A DNA stretch of 64,000 bases, taken from NCBI GenBank assembly GCA_947259915.1, contig CAMYOC010000028.1:138200-202199 (forward strand). Reading direction: 5' to 3'. The notes beneath the pieces were generated by a model. That model had not been told where the DNA came from and ran no database searches. It saw nothing but the letters and a program-made list of their open reading frames with translations. Positions within the stretch are counted from its first letter, which is position 1; the number at the start of each line of letters is the position of its first letter. Positions 1-8,970 of this stretch are shown here, one piece after another. The position numbers and the translations under genes are program-made. Source of the DNA: an uncultured Gammaproteobacteria bacterium. GTDB lineage: Bacteria > Pseudomonadota > Gammaproteobacteria > Steroidobacterales > XN24.

Positions 1-305
1 GATTCCAGCGCCGGCTCCAGCGCCAACAGGCCCTGCTTGCGGGCCAGATTGCTCCACTCCACCACCCGCTCGATCAGACCCTTGAGATCCGTGGCCGGCG
101 GCTTGAACACCCAGGAGAAGATTTTCATCGCGCGCACGAATGTCGGACGCGGCGTCTGGATCAGGCTGGAAGCAAAGGTGCCGACGACCACGATAAGGAA
201 GGCAGCACCGTTCCACAGGGCAGCGAGACCGCTACCCTTAAGGATGCTGCCGCCGACAACAGCGACCAGCGCGAGCACCAGGCCCGCCGCGCTAAGCGGG
301 TCCAT
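1..305 (-). CDS. motC: Flagellar motor stator protein MotA/MotC family, N-terminal part (runs off the window)
   Basis: Only the first 101 codons are present; the gene continues beyond base 1. It starts MDPLSAAGLVLALVAVVGG, with a first membrane segment at about residues 7-25 and a second at about 31-48, followed by a basic cytoplasmic stretch with FKPPATDLKGLIERVVEW. This is the opening of the MotA/PomA/MotC stator family, which conducts ions with a MotB-type partner and drives rotation. It lies 61 bases after fliA on the same strand, the place motC occupies in related polar flagellar loci. I chose motC over motA from that context only; the symbol is uncertain, the family is not. Confidence 0.8.
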   Translation of the reverse strand, partial: MDPLSAAGLVLALVAVVGGSILKGSGLAALWNGAAFLIVVVGTFASSLIQTPRPTFVRAMKIFSWVFKPPATDLKGLIERVVEWSNLARKQGLLALEPALE

Positions 306-366
306 CGTCCCGCCCTCTTGCCATGTCCTTCTGGCTTTCCATGCGTTCCCTCAGTGCGGAGCGGCC

Positions 367-1107
367 TCAGGCCGCCACCGTTTTTTCTCGCCATTCCTGC
401 AGCCTGGCGCGCAGCCGGATCAGAGCCTGCCCGTGTATCTGGCAGACCCGGGATTCACTGACGCCCAGCACTTTTCCGATTTCCTTGAGGTTCAATTCCT
501 CGTCGTAGTACAGAGCCATCACCATCGCTTCCCGTTCCGGCAGCTGGCTGATCTGTTCGGCCAGCGCCTGACGCATCTCATCGTCCTCCAGCGCCTCCAC
601 CGGGTCCTCGCCGAGACCACCCTCGATCTCCGCGCGCGGATCGCCGGCCTCGCTCATCTGATCGAGGCTGAACATCTTGCCGGTGGCCGAGTCCGCCACC
701 ATCTTGTGGTACTGGTCCACCGACACATCCATCGCCGCCGCAATCTCCTCCGCCTGCGCTTCGCTGCCCTTGCTGTTCTCGACCTCGCGCATGGCCTGGG
801 TAAGCCGTCGCTGGTTGCGGTGTACCGAGCGCGGCGTCCATTCCATCGAGCGCACCTCGTCGAGCATCGCTCCACGGACACGGATGCCGGCATAGGTGGC
901 GAAGTTGGCGCCCTTGTCCGGTGAGTACTGGCGCGCCGCCGCCAACAGCGCCATCAGCCCCACCTGCACCAGATCGTCCATCTCCACCGTCGACGGCAAC
1001 CTGCCCATCAGGTGCGCGGCGATGCGCTTGACCAGGTCCGCATGCTCCTCGACCAGGGCATCCGCCGACTGGCCCTGAATGTCTGCATAACCGGACCGGC
1101 GCGTCAT
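367..1107 (-). CDS. fliA: RNA polymerase sigma factor FliA (sigma-28)
   Basis: 246 residues, normal for FliA. The sigma region 2 is visible around LVEEHADLVKRIAAHLMG and DLVQVGLMALLAAARQYSP, and region 4 ends in a helix-turn-helix (LKEIGKVLGVSESRVCQIHG) near residues 205-235. It directs RNA polymerase to late flagellar promoters. The ATG at 1107 is chosen because it overlaps the fleN stop (ATGA, 4 bases), which implies translational coupling; an in-frame upstream ATG at 1194 would extend the protein into fleN. FliA is expected to be held by FlgM, also in this window, until hook completion. Matching sigma-28 boxes occur before fliC, flgK and flgM. Confidence 0.97.
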   Translation of the reverse strand: MTRRSGYADIQGQSADALVEEHADLVKRIAAHLMGRLPSTVEMDDLVQVGLMALLAAARQYSPDKGANFATYAGIRVRGAMLDEVRSMEWTPRSVHRNQRRLTQAMREVENSKGSEAQAEEIAAAMDVSVDQYHKMVADSATGKMFSLDQMSEAGDPRAEIEGGLGEDPVEALEDDEMRQALAEQISQLPEREAMVMALYYDEELNLKEIGKVLGVSESRVCQIHGQALIRLRARLQEWREKTVAA

Positions 1108-2000
1108 TGCTGCGCTCCCCCGTCCGTTGCCGCGCCGAACATCCGCTCCATAAAGAACTGGATGCTGCCGCTCGCCTCGGCCGGGACAACCCATTTATCG
1201 GCCCGTTCGGCCAGTTTCTTGAATGCCAGGGACGACCAGCTGCCGGGGAAGGCGCCAACCACGGGCATCTGCTGTTGCACCGCCCGGGCCAGGTACTCGT
1301 CCCAGGGGATGGTCCCCGCGTGATCCAGGGATACGTCCAGGAAGCGCTCCGTCACCCGGGCGATCTTCTCGAACAACACGCGACCCTGGCCGGGTGAGCG
1401 TGTCATGTTGGCGACGATGCGGAAACGCCGCACGCCGAAGTCCCGACTCAGGACCTTCATCAGAGCATAGGCATCGGTCATCGACGTTGGCTCGTCGCAG
1501 ACCACCACCAGCACCTCACTGGCGGCCTGATTCAGGCGCAGTACCGAAGGCGCGATACCAGCCGCGGTGTCGATGACCAGCACATCGAGATCCTGAGTGA
1601 TCTGACTAAAGGCGCTGATCAGCCCGACCGTCTGTGCGTCATCGAGGCGTGCCATCGAAGCGATACCGGACGCCGCCGGTATCACCGTCACATCACCGGG
1701 CCCGCGCAGCAGCACATCCTCCAGATGCACAGTCCCTTCCAAGACGTCATGCAGGTTGTAGGTGGGCTGCAGACCCAGCAGCACGTCGAGGTTGGCCAGC
1801 CCCATGTCCGCGTCCATCAGCATCACCCGGCGCTCCCGGGTGGATAAGGCCAGCGCCAGATTTGCGGCCACGTTACTCTTGCCGACACCGCCCTTGCCGC
1901 CGGTCACGGCGATGACTTTGACCGGCCGGTTCGCGTCATTGCGGCGCGCGCCGCCAGCCTGCCCGAGGGCCAGTCCCGGCGTCTGTTCAAGCGAACTCAT
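1104..2000 (-). CDS. fleN: Flagellar number regulator FleN/FlhG, MinD-like ATPase
   Basis: 298 residues. A MinD/ParA-type deviant Walker A motif (VTGGKGGVGKSNVAANLA) follows a short N-terminal tail, and a second MinD signature DADMGLANLDVLLG follows. FleN limits polar flagella to one and antagonises FleQ in relatives, working against FlhF, whose gene precedes it and overlaps it by 14 bases. The ATG at 2000 is preferred because the open frame upstream is only the shadow of flhF. The short N-terminal segment SSLEQTPGLALGQ is where the DQAxGLR-type motif that stimulates FlhF usually sits; it is a loose match here. Confidence 0.96.
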   Translation of the reverse strand: MSSLEQTPGLALGQAGGARRNDANRPVKVIAVTGGKGGVGKSNVAANLALALSTRERRVMLMDADMGLANLDVLLGLQPTYNLHDVLEGTVHLEDVLLRGPGDVTVIPAASGIASMARLDDAQTVGLISAFSQITQDLDVLVIDTAAGIAPSVLRLNQAASEVLVVVCDEPTSMTDAYALMKVLSRDFGVRRFRIVANMTRSPGQGRVLFEKIARVTERFLDVSLDHAGTIPWDEYLARAVQQQMPVVGAFPGSWSSLAFKKLAERADKWVVPAEASGSIQFFMERMFGAATDGGAQQ

Positions 2001-3117
2001 GGAGGCTCTCCTTGGCGAAGTGCCGGGCCATGTAGTCCTCGCCCACGTTGTAACGGCCGCTCTGTATCCGCTCGGCCGCGGCCTTGAGCAACCACTCGCG
2101 CCGGGGCGCAGCGTGAGCGATGTCCTCAGGAACGCGTTGTCCATTACACAGATAGGCCAGGGGCAGGCCACTGCGTATGACCGCGGTCAGGGCACCGCCG
2201 AGCACGACCGCATCGTCGATCTTGGTTAGCACGCACCCGGCCAGCCCCATGGGAGCGAATGCTTCCACCGTCTCTTGAATCGTTTCAAGCTGCGCATTGG
2301 CCGGCAGCGCGAGCAGGTGTTGTATCGGAAAATCCAGCCCGGCAAGCGCTCCGAGTTGTGCCGAGATACGTACGTCCCGGTGACCCAGTCCGGTGGTGTC
2401 GACCAGCACAAGAGGGACGCCACGCAGGCTGTCGAGTACACCCTTGAGCTCGGCTCCATCGGCCGCCACGTAGACCGGCGCGCCGATGATTTCGCCAAAT
2501 GCGGTCAGCTGGGCCCGGGCGCCGACCCGGTAATCATCCGCTGCCACCAATGCCACCTGCCCGGCCCCATGGCGCAGGGTATGGCGAGCAGCGAGCTTCG
2601 CGATGGCAGTGGTTTTGCCGACCCCGGTCGGACCCACCACGGCGAGGATGCCACCTTCCTCGGCCAGATCAGCGTCGCAGACCGGGATCCGCTCCACCAG
2701 CGCCGCGAGCGGAACCCGCCAGGCGTCGTCATAGGATTCCAACGCCGCGCAGTCACCGAGTATTTCCTCGACCAGATCGCTGCTGAGACCCAGGCTGGAG
2801 AGATTGCGCATCGCCTGGGCCTGGATCGGCGTGCGCCTGGCCTGCTCGTTCCAGGACAAGCGCGAAAGATGCGACTCGAGCAGATGCCGCATCGCCTGCA
2901 TCTCCCGGCGGATCTCGCCTGATGGCGCCACAGGGGCCGGCGGTGCGGCCGGAATCTGGACTGGCGTATCCGTCTCCTGATAGTCGATGGCGGCCACGAT
3001 CTCGACACCGTCATCCACGTTATGGGAGGACAGGATCACCGCGTCGGGTCCCAGTTCGTCCCGCACCCGGCGGATCGCCTGGCGCATGTCTGCTGCGCTG
3101 AATCGCCTGATTTTCAT
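1987..3117 (-). CDS. flhF: Flagellar biosynthesis GTPase FlhF
   Basis: 376 residues. The N terminus MKIRRFSAADMRQAIRRV is typical of FlhF. The SRP-type GTPase domain carries the P-loop [19 protein letters not shown], then VALVAADDYRVGA and the G3 motif LVDTTGLGHRD, and the NKxD-like motif LTKIDD. FlhF marks the cell pole where the first flagellar proteins assemble. It starts 34 bases after flhA and overlaps fleN, so flhA-flhF-fleN-fliA appears to be one transcript. No separate promoter was seen in the 34-base gap. Confidence 0.96.
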   Translation of the reverse strand: MKIRRFSAADMRQAIRRVRDELGPDAVILSSHNVDDGVEIVAAIDYQETDTPVQIPAAPPAPVAPSGEIRREMQAMRHLLESHLSRLSWNEQARRTPIQAQAMRNLSSLGLSSDLVEEILGDCAALESYDDAWRVPLAALVERIPVCDADLAEEGGILAVVGPTGVGKTTAIAKLAARHTLRHGAGQVALVAADDYRVGARAQLTAFGEIIGAPVYVAADGAELKGVLDSLRGVPLVLVDTTGLGHRDVRISAQLGALAGLDFPIQHLLALPANAQLETIQETVEAFAPMGLAGCVLTKIDDAVVLGGALTAVIRSGLPLAYLCNGQRVPEDIAHAAPRREWLLKAAAERIQSGRYNVGEDYMARHFAKESLHEFA

Positions 3118-3151
3118 GCTGTCTGCTTCCTTGCCTTGTGTCCGGGCGGGG

Positions 3152-5227
3152 TCAGCCTCCGACCGCCGCCACCATCCTCAAATTCCGGTTTTCCGGCACT
3201 TCGTTGTATGCCAGCACGCTGAGTCCGGGTATGCCGTGCCGCAAAAAGCGCGACAACCAGGGCCGTAGCGTCGGAGAAACGAGCAGAACCGCCGGCTCAC
3301 CGGCAATTTCTTGACGCTGCGTGGTCTCCAAAAGTCGGGAATGCACTGTTTCTGCTAGTCCCGGCTCGATGCCACCGCCACCGTCGCCGTCCTCCTGCAG
3401 AGAGTCCTGCAATAATCGTTCCAGCGCCGGTTCGAGGGTGATCACCGGCAGTTCACCGCTGGGCCCGCCGATGCGCTGGATAATGGTCCTGCCCAGCGCG
3501 ACCCGGGTCGCGGCCACCAGCGTCTGGGGGTCCTGGATGCGAGCGCCGTGCTCGGCGAGGGTCTCGCAGATACGGCGGATGTTGTGGATCGGGATATGCT
3601 CGCGCAGCAGGTCCTGCAATACGCGCACCAGCAGACTCATCGGGATGAGCTTCGGCACCAGATCATCCACCAGCCGCGGCGCCGTCCGGGACAGACGATC
3701 CAGCAGCTGCTGCGCTTCCTCGTGACCGAGCAGCTCGTGGGCATTTTCGCCCACTACCTGGTTGAGATGCGTGGCCACGACGGTTGCCGGATCGACCACG
3801 GTATAACCGTGGGACTGCGCGTGATCACGACGCGACGGGTCGATCCATAACGCGTCCAGACCGAAGGCCGGATCCTTGGTGGGCACGCCCTCGACGCCAC
3901 CGGTCGCCTGACCCGGATCGATCGCCAGCAGCCGCTCCGGCTGGATCTCTGCCTCGGCGACGATAGCGCCGAGGATCGTGAGCCGGTAAGCGCTGGGGGC
4001 AAGATCCAGGTTGTCGCGGATATGCACCGGCGGAACGAGAAATCCCAGCTCCTCTGAGAGTTTCTTGCGCACGCCCTTGATACGGGCGGTGAGCTCACCG
4101 CCCTGGGCGCGGTCGACCAGCGGGATCAGTCGATAGCCGACCTCAAGCCCGATGGGATCTGCTTCGGTCACGTCATCCCAGCTGAGTTCCGGGGCCTCCG
4201 GCTGCTGCGCCGGTGTTTCCGGCGCGGACTCGACCGGTACTGCGGTACGCTTGCGGTGCGCCATCCAGGCGCCGGTACCACACACGGCGGCAAGCGCGAG
4301 AAACGCCAGGTTGGGCATGCCGGGGATCAGCCCCAGCAGGCACAATACGCCGGCCGCCACTGTCAGCACCCTGGGATCGCCGAATAGCTGGCTGACGATC
4401 TGGTCACCCATGTTCTGCGAGCGCGACATCCGGGTGACGATGATGGCCACCGCAGTGGACAGCAGCAGCGACGGGATCTGCGCCACCAGCCCGTCACCGA
4501 TCGTGAGCAGCGTGTAGGTGCGGGCGGCCTCGCCGAAGTCCATGTCGTGCTGCCCCACGCCAACCGCCAGACCGCCGATAATGTTGATAAACAGGATCAG
4601 GATGCCGGCGATCGCGTCGCCACGGACAAACTTGCTGGCACCGTCCATGGAGCCGTAAAAGTCAGCCTCGGCCCGCACCTCCTCGCGTCGCTCGGCGGCC
4701 TCTTCCTGGGTCAGGATGCCGGCATTCAGGTCGGCATCGATAGCCATCTGTTTCCCGGGCATGGCGTCGAGGGTGAAGCGTGCCGCCACCTCGGACACGC
4801 GACCCGCGCCTTTGGTGACAACCACGAAATTGATGATCACCAGGATCGCAAACACCACGATACCGACCGCGTAATTGCCGCCGATGACGAACTCGCCAAA
4901 AGCCTGGATCACGCGGCCTGCCGCGTCGCTGCCGGTATGACCATCCAGCAGCACGATCCGGGTCGAAGCGACGTTGAGCGCCAGACGCAGCAGGGTGGCG
5001 GCCAGCAACACGGTCGGAAACACGCCGAAGTCCAGTGGCCGCATGATGTAGATGGTGGCCAGGATCACCACCAGAGAAAGCGAAATATTGAAGGTGAAGA
5101 ACGTGTCCAGCAGCACCGGATGCATGGGCACGATCATCATCGCGATCAGTGTCAGGACCAGCGCCGGAGCGCCCAGGCCGTAACGGCCGATCCTGCCCGC
5201 GGTGATGGAGAGCTGTGCAGCAGTCAT
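3152..5227 (-). CDS. flhA: Flagellar type III export gate protein FlhA
   Basis: 691 residues, the usual length. The N-terminal half has about eight hydrophobic segments with the FHIPEP-family signature RVSEVAARFTLDAMPGK in the cytoplasmic loop. The C-terminal half is the soluble nonamer domain that docks export chaperones. FlhA forms the export gate with FlhB, FliP, FliQ and FliR and uses the proton motive force. The ATG overlaps the flhB stop (ATGA), so translation is probably coupled. The C terminus ends NRNLRMVAAVGG, close to the conserved end of the family. Confidence 0.97.
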   Translation of the reverse strand: MTAAQLSITAGRIGRYGLGAPALVLTLIAMMIVPMHPVLLDTFFTFNISLSLVVILATIYIMRPLDFGVFPTVLLAATLLRLALNVASTRIVLLDGHTGSDAAGRVIQAFGEFVIGGNYAVGIVVFAILVIINFVVVTKGAGRVSEVAARFTLDAMPGKQMAIDADLNAGILTQEEAAERREEVRAEADFYGSMDGASKFVRGDAIAGILILFINIIGGLAVGVGQHDMDFGEAARTYTLLTIGDGLVAQIPSLLLSTAVAIIVTRMSRSQNMGDQIVSQLFGDPRVLTVAAGVLCLLGLIPGMPNLAFLALAAVCGTGAWMAHRKRTAVPVESAPETPAQQPEAPELSWDDVTEADPIGLEVGYRLIPLVDRAQGGELTARIKGVRKKLSEELGFLVPPVHIRDNLDLAPSAYRLTILGAIVAEAEIQPERLLAIDPGQATGGVEGVPTKDPAFGLDALWIDPSRRDHAQSHGYTVVDPATVVATHLNQVVGENAHELLGHEEAQQLLDRLSRTAPRLVDDLVPKLIPMSLLVRVLQDLLREHIPIHNIRRICETLAEHGARIQDPQTLVAATRVALGRTIIQRIGGPSGELPVITLEPALERLLQDSLQEDGDGGGGIEPGLAETVHSRLLETTQRQEIAGEPAVLLVSPTLRPWLSRFLRHGIPGLSVLAYNEVPENRNLRMVAAVGG

Positions 5228-6357
5228 CGTCCTTCAACCTCTTCGTCGTCGATTTCTACATTCGGGGGCGACGGCGGGAGTTCGCCGCTCACACGCGCCT
5301 GCCGGACCCGGTAGATCCAGGTCAGGATCTGCGCCACGGCCACATACAGCCGTGCCGGGATCTCATGGCCGATATCGGTGCTGCCATAGAGCGCCCGCGC
5401 CAGCGGCGGCGCCTCAAACAACGCAACCCGGTTTTCGCTGGCCAGCTCGCGGATACGTAGTGCGACCAGATCGGCGCCCTTGGCCACAACCATGGGTGCG
5501 CGCATCTTCGCTTCGTCATATTTGAGCGCCACCGCAAAGTGCGTCGGGTTGGTAATCACCACATCGGCGGTGGGTACGTCCTGCAGCATGCGGCGACGCG
5601 CGAACTCCTGCTGCAGGCTGCGTATCCGGCTCTTGACCTCCGGCTTGCCGTCGGTCTCCTTCATTTCGTCGCGCACTTCCTGACGGGTCATGCGCAGCTG
5701 CTTGGCGTGTTGCCAGAGCTGGAACGGCACGTCGATAGCGGCGATCAGGATCAACGAGAGACTCAGCAACAACAGCGCCAGAGCGGCCATGCTTGCCGCA
5801 GCACCGATAGCCTCGCCCACCGGTGCCGCGCCCAGAGCCAGCAGTCGCGGCGACCAGTGCCACAACAACGTCACGGCCAGACCCGTGACCAGGGCCGCTT
5901 TGGCGAAGGCCTTGACCAGTTCGATCAGGCCTTTCGGACCGAAGACCCGTTTCAGGCCCTTCCCCGGATTCAGTTTCTCCAGCTTTGGGGCCAGCGACTT
6001 CAGGCTGAATGACCAGCCGCCGGTCAGGGTCGGCGCCAGCACCGCTGTCGCCAGCAGTACGAGCAGGAACGGTCCGATCACGACCAGCGCGGAACCGATC
6101 GCTTCGGCAAGCGCCGCGGGCAGCAGGCCCGGGTCCCGCGGAAGGTGTCCAGGTGAACTCAAGCCGCTACGAAACAGATGCAACATGCCCGCCGTCATCG
6201 GTCCGTGTGCGAGCACCATCATCGCGGCGCCGGTGGTCATCACCAAAGCCGCGCTGAGTTCGCGGGAACGCGCGACCTGGCCTTTTTCGCGGGCGTCACG
6301 CAGACGCTTCGGCGTCGCTTGTTCAGTCTTCTCCTGATAGCTCTGGTCATCGGCCAT
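5224..6357 (-). CDS. flhB: Flagellar export switch protein FlhB
   Basis: 377 residues beginning MADDQSYQEKTEQATPKRLR, the classic FlhB opening. Four membrane segments lie between about residues 35 and 215, followed by the cytoplasmic FlhB-C domain. The autocleavage motif NPTH is at residues 270-273. Cleavage there changes export from rod/hook to filament substrates, in concert with FliK, also encoded here. The open frame continues far upstream through fliR in a shadow frame; the true start at 6357 lies 2 bases after the fliR stop. Confidence 0.97.
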   Translation of the reverse strand: MADDQSYQEKTEQATPKRLRDAREKGQVARSRELSAALVMTTGAAMMVLAHGPMTAGMLHLFRSGLSSPGHLPRDPGLLPAALAEAIGSALVVIGPFLLVLLATAVLAPTLTGGWSFSLKSLAPKLEKLNPGKGLKRVFGPKGLIELVKAFAKAALVTGLAVTLLWHWSPRLLALGAAPVGEAIGAAASMAALALLLLSLSLILIAAIDVPFQLWQHAKQLRMTRQEVRDEMKETDGKPEVKSRIRSLQQEFARRRMLQDVPTADVVITNPTHFAVALKYDEAKMRAPMVVAKGADLVALRIRELASENRVALFEAPPLARALYGSTDIGHEIPARLYVAVAQILTWIYRVRQARVSGELPPSPPNVEIDDEEVEGR

Positions 6358-6359
6358 GG

Positions 6360-7130
6360 TCAGTCTCCCGTGGCCAGGCCGGCGACCAGGCGGAAAGCGT
6401 CTTCCATCACCGCCTGCAGCGCGGGAGCGACATTGCCGACGCCCGCGGCGAGGATCACGAAACCGAGGATCATGGTGACCGGGAAGCCCACCGCGAACAG
6501 ATTCAGATTCGGCGCCGCGCGACTCATCACACCGAAAGCGAGGTTGACCATCAGCAGTGAGGCCAGTGCCGGCAGCGCCATCTGCATAGCGGCCGCAAAC
6601 ATCCTCGAACCGAAACCGACCAGCGCCCAGGCATCCGTGGCACCGAGCGCGCTGGTCCCGGGCGGCATCAAGGCAAAGCTCTGCACCAGGATGCCGATCA
6701 AGGCCAGGTGGGCGTTGACGGCGAGAAACAACAGGGTGCTGATGACCACATAGAACTGGCTGAGTACCGGGACGCTGCCGCGCTGCGGATCGACCATGGT
6801 GGCGAAGCCCAGCCCCATGCTCATGGAGATGCTCTGCCCGCCGATCACCATAGCGTCGAAGATCATCTGCACCGTGAATCCCATCGCCACGCCGATAGCC
6901 ATTTCCCGGGCGGCGATCAGCACGGCACCGAGGCCGATGACCTCCGGCGCGGGCTGGTCGCTCAGCGGCACCACAATCAGCGTCAGTACCGCCGCCAGCA
7001 GCACCCGCATGCGGATCGGCACCAGGCGCCCGCCGAGCACCGGTGCGACCATGCACAGACCGGTCACCCGGGCGAAAGGCCACAGGCCCGCGCCGACGGT
7101 TTCGACGATCTGCTGTGCGGTGATGACCAT
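6360..7130 (-). CDS. fliR: Flagellar export apparatus protein FliR
   Basis: 256 residues, nearly all hydrophobic, with the family features GRLVPIRMRVLLAA and VGLGFATMVDPQRG-like sequence in the middle (SMSMGLGFATMVDPQ). FliR forms the helical core of the export gate with FliP and FliQ. The ATG at 7130 is chosen by alignment with family length; an upstream ATG at 7226 would add 32 polar residues unlike FliR. It follows fliQ by 26 bases and precedes flhB by 2. Confidence 0.95.
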   Translation of the reverse strand: MVITAQQIVETVGAGLWPFARVTGLCMVAPVLGGRLVPIRMRVLLAAVLTLIVVPLSDQPAPEVIGLGAVLIAAREMAIGVAMGFTVQMIFDAMVIGGQSISMSMGLGFATMVDPQRGSVPVLSQFYVVISTLLFLAVNAHLALIGILVQSFALMPPGTSALGATDAWALVGFGSRMFAAAMQMALPALASLLMVNLAFGVMSRAAPNLNLFAVGFPVTMILGFVILAAGVGNVAPALQAVMEDAFRLVAGLATGD

Positions 7131-7156
7131 GGGACGTCCCTGTCCGACTGCGGCCG

Positions 7157-7426
7157 TCAGCCGATCAGCCCCGGTATGTTTGCGAACAATGTCATCGTGT
7201 AGCCGGTGATGAGCTTCAGCATCCACGGCGCCGCCAGCGCGGCCACCAGCGCCATCACCAGGAGCTTGGGGATAAAGCTCAGGGTCATCTCGTTGATTTG
7301 GGTGGCAGCCTGGAACATGCCGATAATCAGACCGGCGGCCAGCGCGCTCAACAGCAGCGGCGCCGCGAGCAAGGCGGTGACCGTCATCGCCTCGCGAGCG
7401 ATGGTGATGACCATTTCCGGCGTCAT
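7157..7426 (-). CDS. fliQ: Flagellar export apparatus protein FliQ
   Basis: 89 residues, exactly the family size. It begins MTPEMVITIAREAMTVTALL and has two membrane hairpin segments with the conserved FQAATQINEMTLSFIPK stretch between them. FliQ is a small subunit of the export gate. An alternative start at 7504 lies inside fliP and is rejected. Gap to fliP is 13 bases. Confidence 0.95.
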   Translation of the reverse strand: MTPEMVITIAREAMTVTALLAAPLLLSALAAGLIIGMFQAATQINEMTLSFIPKLLVMALVAALAAPWMLKLITGYTMTLFANIPGLIG

Positions 7427-7439
7427 GACGGCATCCTCC

Positions 7440-8180
7440 TCAGCTCGACAGGAAGCTCGAAGCCAGGGTGCCGACCAGCAGGCCCCAGCCGTCGACCAGC
7501 ACAAACAACATGATCTTGAACGGCAGCGAAATCAGCATGGGCGATAACATCATCATGCCCATGGACATCAACACGCTGGCCACCACCAGATCGATGATCA
7601 GGAACGGGATAAAGATCAGGAAACCGATCTGGAACGCGGTCTTCAATTCGCTGGTGATAAAACTCGGGATCAGCACCGCCAGCGGCACGTCCTGCTCGGA
7701 TGCATAACCGTCATCGCCGGCCAGGCCGGCGAACATCGACAGATCGTCTTCCCGGGTCTGGCCGAGCATGAACTCCCGGAACGGTGCCATCGCCTGACCC
7801 GCGGCCTGCATCATCTCCATGTCGCCGTTGACGTAGGGTGTGACGCCCTCGGTATATGCGGTGCTCAGGACCGGATGCATGATGAAGAAACTCAGGAACA
7901 AGGCCAGTCCGATCAGCACCTGAGTCGGTGGCGTCTGCGGCGTGCCTAGTGCCTGGCGGAAGATCGCCAGCACGATGATGATGCGGGTGAACGAGGTCAT
8001 CGCCAGCAACATCGACGGCAGCATGGTCAACGCCGTCATCAACAACAGCACCTGGACGCTGACGCTCCAGGTCTGCCCGCCATCCGGGCTGTCGGTGACC
8101 GCCACAGCGGGGATGCCGGTCTCGGCCATGCCGAGCGCCGGTGCGGCAAATAACACGATCAGTAGCCAGATCCGCGTCAC
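7440..8180 (-). CDS. fliP: Flagellar export gate protein FliP
   Basis: 246 residues. A cleavable signal peptide (about residues 1-19, ending ALGMA) precedes the periplasmic stretch and four membrane segments. Family signatures MTALTMLPSMLLAMTSFTRI and LIGLALFLSFFIMHPV are present, with EVLIPAFITSEL-like sequence AVLIPSFITSELKTAFQIG near residue 185. FliP builds the export pore core. It overlaps the fliO stop by 4 bases (ATGA), consistent with FliO being its assembly factor. Confidence 0.96.
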   Translation of the reverse strand: MTRIWLLIVLFAAPALGMAETGIPAVAVTDSPDGGQTWSVSVQVLLLMTALTMLPSMLLAMTSFTRIIIVLAIFRQALGTPQTPPTQVLIGLALFLSFFIMHPVLSTAYTEGVTPYVNGDMEMMQAAGQAMAPFREFMLGQTREDDLSMFAGLAGDDGYASEQDVPLAVLIPSFITSELKTAFQIGFLIFIPFLIIDLVVASVLMSMGMMMLSPMLISLPFKIMLFVLVDGWGLLVGTLASSFLSS

Positions 8181-8581
8181 TGTGATCGTCCTCCGACCAT
8201 GTCGCGGAGACGTTGCGCGAACGGGCTGTCACTCTGCGCCCCTGCAGCCATTGGCAAGGGCTGGCCGAGTACATGCAGCGTACGCATGCCGCCGCTACCG
8301 ACACCGACCAGTAGCTGGGTGTCGCCCACCTGCACCAGCAGGATCCGCTCCCGCGCACCGAGCGAGGCCGCGGCGACGACATGGATAGCACCGGCGCTGG
8401 CGCCGATCTGGAAGCGTTTCAAGCCCCAGGCCAGCAACAGGATCAGGATCAGCACCGCAAACAGCCCGGAGACCACGCCGGCGAGGCCGCTGGTCGGCGA
8501 TACTGCGTCTGCGGCCAGCGCAACGGGCGACGCGAACGCCAGACAGACGACCATGAGCCCCGGTAAGGTCTTCATCATCAT
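8177..8581 (-). CDS. fliO: Flagellar biosynthesis protein FliO
   Basis: 134 residues. A signal-like N terminus ends near SPVALAADA, and one strong membrane segment follows (GLFAVLILILLLAWGLKRF, about residues 39-58). The remaining cytoplasmic domain has the FliO pattern LGARERILLVQVGDTQLLVG. FliO helps FliP assemble. The start is ambiguous: GTG at 8584 or ATGs at 8581, 8578 and 8575 are all in frame; I used 8581, which overlaps the fliN stop (TGATG). FliO is poorly conserved, so the call leans partly on its place between fliN and fliP. Confidence 0.88.
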   Translation of the reverse strand: MMMKTLPGLMVVCLAFASPVALAADAVSPTSGLAGVVSGLFAVLILILLLAWGLKRFQIGASAGAIHVVAAASLGARERILLVQVGDTQLLVGVGSGGMRTLHVLGQPLPMAAGAQSDSPFAQRLRDMVGGRSQ

Positions 8582-8970
8582 CACCGCAGCTTGCGCACAC
8601 GCTCGGCTGGGCTGACGACGTCGGTCAGCCGGATGCCGAATTTATCGTTGACGACGACGATCTCACCGTGGGCGACCAGCGTGCCGTTGACCAGCACATC
8701 CAGCGGTTCGCCGGCGAGGCGATCGAGCTCCACGACCGAGCCCTGGTTGAGCTGCAGCAATTCGCCCACGCTCATACTGGTGCTTCCGACCTCCAGCGAC
8801 AGGCTCACCGGCACGTCCAGGATCAGGTCCAGCCGCTGTGCCTGACCGGTGGTGGGGGCATCCGCCTCCAGCTCTTCAAAACTGGCCGCTTCGAACTCTT
8901 TGGCAGCGGCCGCCTCAGCACTTTTTTCAGCCGCGCCCGACTCCGGGGCGGCCTGCTCTGTTTCACTCAT
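8581..8970 (-). CDS. fliN: Flagellar motor switch protein FliN
   Basis: 129 residues. An acidic, alanine-rich N-terminal tail of about 40 residues precedes the SpoA/FliN domain (LILDVPVSLSLEVGSTSMSV, then LLQLNQGSVVELDRLAGEP and VNDKFGIRLTDVVSP). FliN forms the bottom of the cytoplasmic ring with FliM and helps deliver export substrates. The start overlaps the end of fliM by 8 bases. Confidence 0.96.
   Translation of the reverse strand: MSETEQAAPESGAAEKSAEAAAAKEFEAASFEELEADAPTTGQAQRLDLILDVPVSLSLEVGSTSMSVGELLQLNQGSVVELDRLAGEPLDVLVNGTLVAHGEIVVVNDKFGIRLTDVVSPAERVRKLR

Noticed and set aside
578-1258. Long antisense frames over fliA, hemX, ubiD, glnK and others
   Set aside because: They are the usual GC-rich shadow frames: arginine/proline-rich, no family features and no ribosome sites.
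5224-7083. Long open frame that would fuse FliR-region sequence to FlhB (619 codons)
   Set aside because: The upstream 242 codons are a shadow of fliR in another frame; FlhB starts at its typical MADDQSYQEKT at 6357.
7317-7324. GCCGATAA on the plus strand inside fliQ
   Set aside because: No -35 box at the right distance and no plus-strand gene to serve.
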